Source of the DNA: Streptomyces achromogenes
Lineage (GTDB): Bacteria > Actinomycetota > Actinomycetes > Streptomycetales > Streptomycetaceae
Reading direction: 5' to 3'
DNA: 64,000 nt
NCBI RefSeq assembly: GCF_030816715.1
Contig: NZ_JAUSYH010000001.1
Location: 6,944,001-7,008,000, forward strand
The notes beneath the pieces were generated by a model. That model was given only the letters and a program-made list of their open reading frames with translations. It was not told the origin of the DNA and made no database searches. Positions 62,370-64,000 of the stretch are shown here, piece after piece (positions within the stretch are counted from its first letter, which is position 1; every line of letters begins with the position of its first letter). Made by a program: the position numbers and the translations under genes.

Positions 62370-62404
62370 CCCGCACCCCCGCCCTTCCCGAGCGGGGGTG
62401 CGGG
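62370..62404 (+). terminator. Perfect hairpin after hemerythrin
   Basis: A 13-bp perfect stem (CCCGCACCCCCGC with complement) and a 9-base loop, 43 bases after the stop at 62327. It separates narK-hemerythrin from narG2 (start 62600). Confidence 0.8.
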
Positions 62405-62599
62405 TGTAGCCGCCGGCATGGCATCAATGGCATCGAGGAGGCCGGGCAACCACCCCTACAAGCAGACGATCTTTACCGAGCCGCATGTTGTCCGTGGTGT
62501 GGCTGTTGACCCTCGGGTGGGCAGCGGTCGTAGAGTCGTGTGCGGCCGGAACCGATCACGATTCGAACGGGCCTGCGGTGCCCGGAGCGGAGTGGCACG

Positions 62600-64000
62600 G
62601 TGAGCGCGGAGACCAGCTCGGGACGAGCAGGCATGGACGGTGATCTGGCGGAGGCCCTGGTGCGCTCCCGCCGGTTCTTCACCCGGGCGGAGGTCTCCGA
62701 GGACCTGCGCACCCTGCACAAGAAGGGCGGCCGACAGGCGGACGAGTTCTACCGTGACCGCTGGTCGCACGACAAGGTGGTGCGTTCCACGCACGGCGTG
62801 AACTGCACCGGTTCCTGCTCGTGGAAGGTGTACGTCAAGGACGGCATCATCACCTGGGAGGCGCAGCAGACCGACTACCCCTCGGTCGGCCCGGACCGCC
62901 CCGAGTACGAGCCGCGCGGCTGCCCGCGCGGTGCGGCGTTCTCCTGGTACACCTACTCGCCGACGCGTGTGCGCTACCCGTACGTGCGCGGCGTGCTGCT
63001 GCAGATGTACCGCGAGGCGAAGGCCCGCCTTGGCGACCCGGTGACGGCCTGGGCCGACATCGTCTCCGACCCCGAACGCGCGCGCCGCTACAAGAAGGCG
63101 CGCGGCAGGGGCGGCCTGGTGCGGGCGAGCTGGGAGGAGGCGACCGAGATGGTCGCTGCCGCACATGTGCACACCATCAAGGAGTACGGCCCGGACCGGC
63201 TGGCGGGCTTCTCACCGATTCCCGCGATGTCGATGGTCTCGCACGCGGCAGGCGCCCGCTTCTACTCGCTGCTCGGCGGGGCGATGCTGTCCTTCTACGA
63301 CTGGTACGCGGACCTCCCGGTGGCCTCGCCGCAGGTGTTCGGCGACCAGACCGACGTACCGGAGTCGGGGGACTGGTGGGACGCCGGCTACCTGATCATG
63401 TGGGGTTCCAATCTGCCGGTGACGCGCACGCCGGACGCGCACTGGATGGCCGAGGCCCGCTATCGCGGGCAGAAGGTCGTCGCGGTGGCGCCGGACTACG
63501 CGGACAACGTCAAGTTCGCCGACGAGTGGCTGCCCGCCCAGCCGGGCACCGACGGTGCCCTGGCGATGGCCATGGGGCACGTGATCCTCAAGGAGTTCTT
63601 CGTCGACCGGTCCACGCCGTACTTCACCGGTTACGTCAAGCAGTACACGGATCTGCCGTTCCTGGTCGCTCTCGATGAGGCCGAGGGCGAGCCGGGCGCC
63701 TACGTGCCGGGCAAGTTCCTGACCTCCGCCGACCTCGGGGGCGAGGCCGCAGAGGCCGAGCACGCGGAGTTCCGTACTGTGTTGCTGGATGCGACCACCG
63801 GGAGTCCGGTGGTGCCGAACGGCACGCTGGGGGACCGCTACGGCGAAGCCGGGGCCGGGAAGTGGAACCTCGACCTCGGCGACACCGACCCGCTGCTGTC
63901 CGCCGAGGGCGGCGGCGAGCCGCCGGTCGCCGTAGCCCTGCCCCGCTTCGACGCCCCCGACGGGGACGCGGCCCGGCTGCGGCGGGGGGTGCCGGTGCGA
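62600..64000 (+). CDS. narG: Respiratory nitrate reductase alpha subunit (copy 2), 3' end beyond window
   Basis: 467 codons run to the last base, open. Start GTG 62600 with GGAG upstream, or ATG 62633. It holds THGVNCTGSCSW (His-x3-Cys-x3-Cys), RYPYVRGVLLQMYREAK, PAMSMVSHAAGARFYSLLGG and SNLPVTRTPDAHW. The first 140 residues of shared core are very similar to narG copy 1 (YRDRWSHDKVVRSTHGVNC identical) with diverged surroundings. The N terminus is a short leader, without the long one of copy 1. Likely a second nar operon continuing downstream. Confidence 0.94.
   Translation, partial: MSAETSSGRAGMDGDLAEALVRSRRFFTRAEVSEDLRTLHKKGGRQADEFYRDRWSHDKVVRSTHGVNCTGSCSWKVYVKDGIITWEAQQTDYPSVGPDRPEYEPRGCPRGAAFSWYTYSPTRVRYPYVRGVLLQMYREAKARLGDPVTAWADIVSDPERARRYKKARGRGGLVRASWEEATEMVAAAHVHTIKEYGPDRLAGFSPIPAMSMVSHAAGARFYSLLGGAMLSFYDWYADLPVASPQVFGDQTDVPESGDWWDAGYLIMWGSNLPVTRTPDAHWMAEARYRGQKVVAVAPDYADNVKFADEWLPAQPGTDGALAMAMGHVILKEFFVDRSTPYFTGYVKQYTDLPFLVALDEAEGEPGAYVPGKFLTSADLGGEAAEAEHAEFRTVLLDATTGSPVVPNGTLGDRYGEAGAGKWNLDLGDTDPLLSAEGGGEPPVAVALPRFDAPDGDAARLRRGVPVR

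Overview
The window is high-GC actinobacterial DNA, most likely from Streptomyces or a close relative. The evidence is GC-rich third codon positions, frequent GTG starts, GGAGG-type ribosome binding sites, ATGA start/stop overlaps, and families typical of that genus (Rv1733c-like, DUF6457, Acg-type nitroreductases). From memory it resembles the dormancy/low-oxygen gene island of Streptomyces coelicolor that surrounds the DevR/DosR-type regulator OsdR. I could not check this by alignment.

The content is a dormancy and anaerobic-survival island. Positions 1-13,200 hold stress and signalling genes: two universal stress proteins, two CBS-BON proteins, a cNMP-binding protein, a flavodoxin, STAS and HATPase partner-switch proteins, a pyridoxamine-oxidase-like protein, an N-terminal-GNAT acyl-CoA ligase, carbamate kinase and the first nitroreductase. 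Positions 13,300-28,500 hold carbon and energy metabolism: phosphoketolase, DoxX, a C-terminally truncated pyruvate formate-lyase, pyruvate phosphate dikinase, alcohol dehydrogenase, the DevR/OsdR response regulator, an IS5-type transposase, a TetR unit and glyceraldehyde-3-phosphate dehydrogenase. Positions 28,700-38,300 are mixed: membrane proteins, a second nitroreductase, a zinc-knuckle/GIY-YIG-like protein, an Rv1733c-like protein, a methyltransferase-cupin pair, a broken cysteine synthase and a frameshifted NifU-like gene. Positions 38,300-53,800 form a nitrate/nitrite respiration block: narGHJI, VKOR, hemerythrin-DUF2249, a radical SAM/SPASM protein, a membrane-anchored NirK-type nitrite reductase, a CopD-like protein and a third nitroreductase. 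Positions 54,300-64,000 hold two ArsR genes, a SulP-HATPase-STAS operon, a fourth nitroreductase, a second pyridoxamine-oxidase-like gene, narK, a second hemerythrin and the start of a second narG.

A short inverted repeat, roughly GGG(C/A)C-N4/5-G(G/T)CCC, recurs upstream of about twenty of these genes, usually 35-140 bp before the start codon. It matches the half-sites of the mycobacterial DosR box and lies as a double copy upstream of the window's own DevR/OsdR gene. The simplest reading is one autoregulated regulon. It would route carbon through phosphoketolase and alcohol dehydrogenase, make ATP by substrate-level steps (ADP-forming acyl-CoA ligase, carbamate kinase, PPDK), and respire nitrate to nitrite and nitric oxide, with hemerythrins, nitroreductases and stress proteins for protection.

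Many genes are interrupted by single-base indels: a receiver-domain protein, phosphoketolase, the transposase, a STAS protein, NifU-like, cysteine synthase and a NuoB/HycG relic. Some are in homopolymers and may be sequencing errors. Others (the PFL deletion, cysteine synthase, the NuoB relic) look like real decay. No tRNA, rRNA or CRISPR array was seen.
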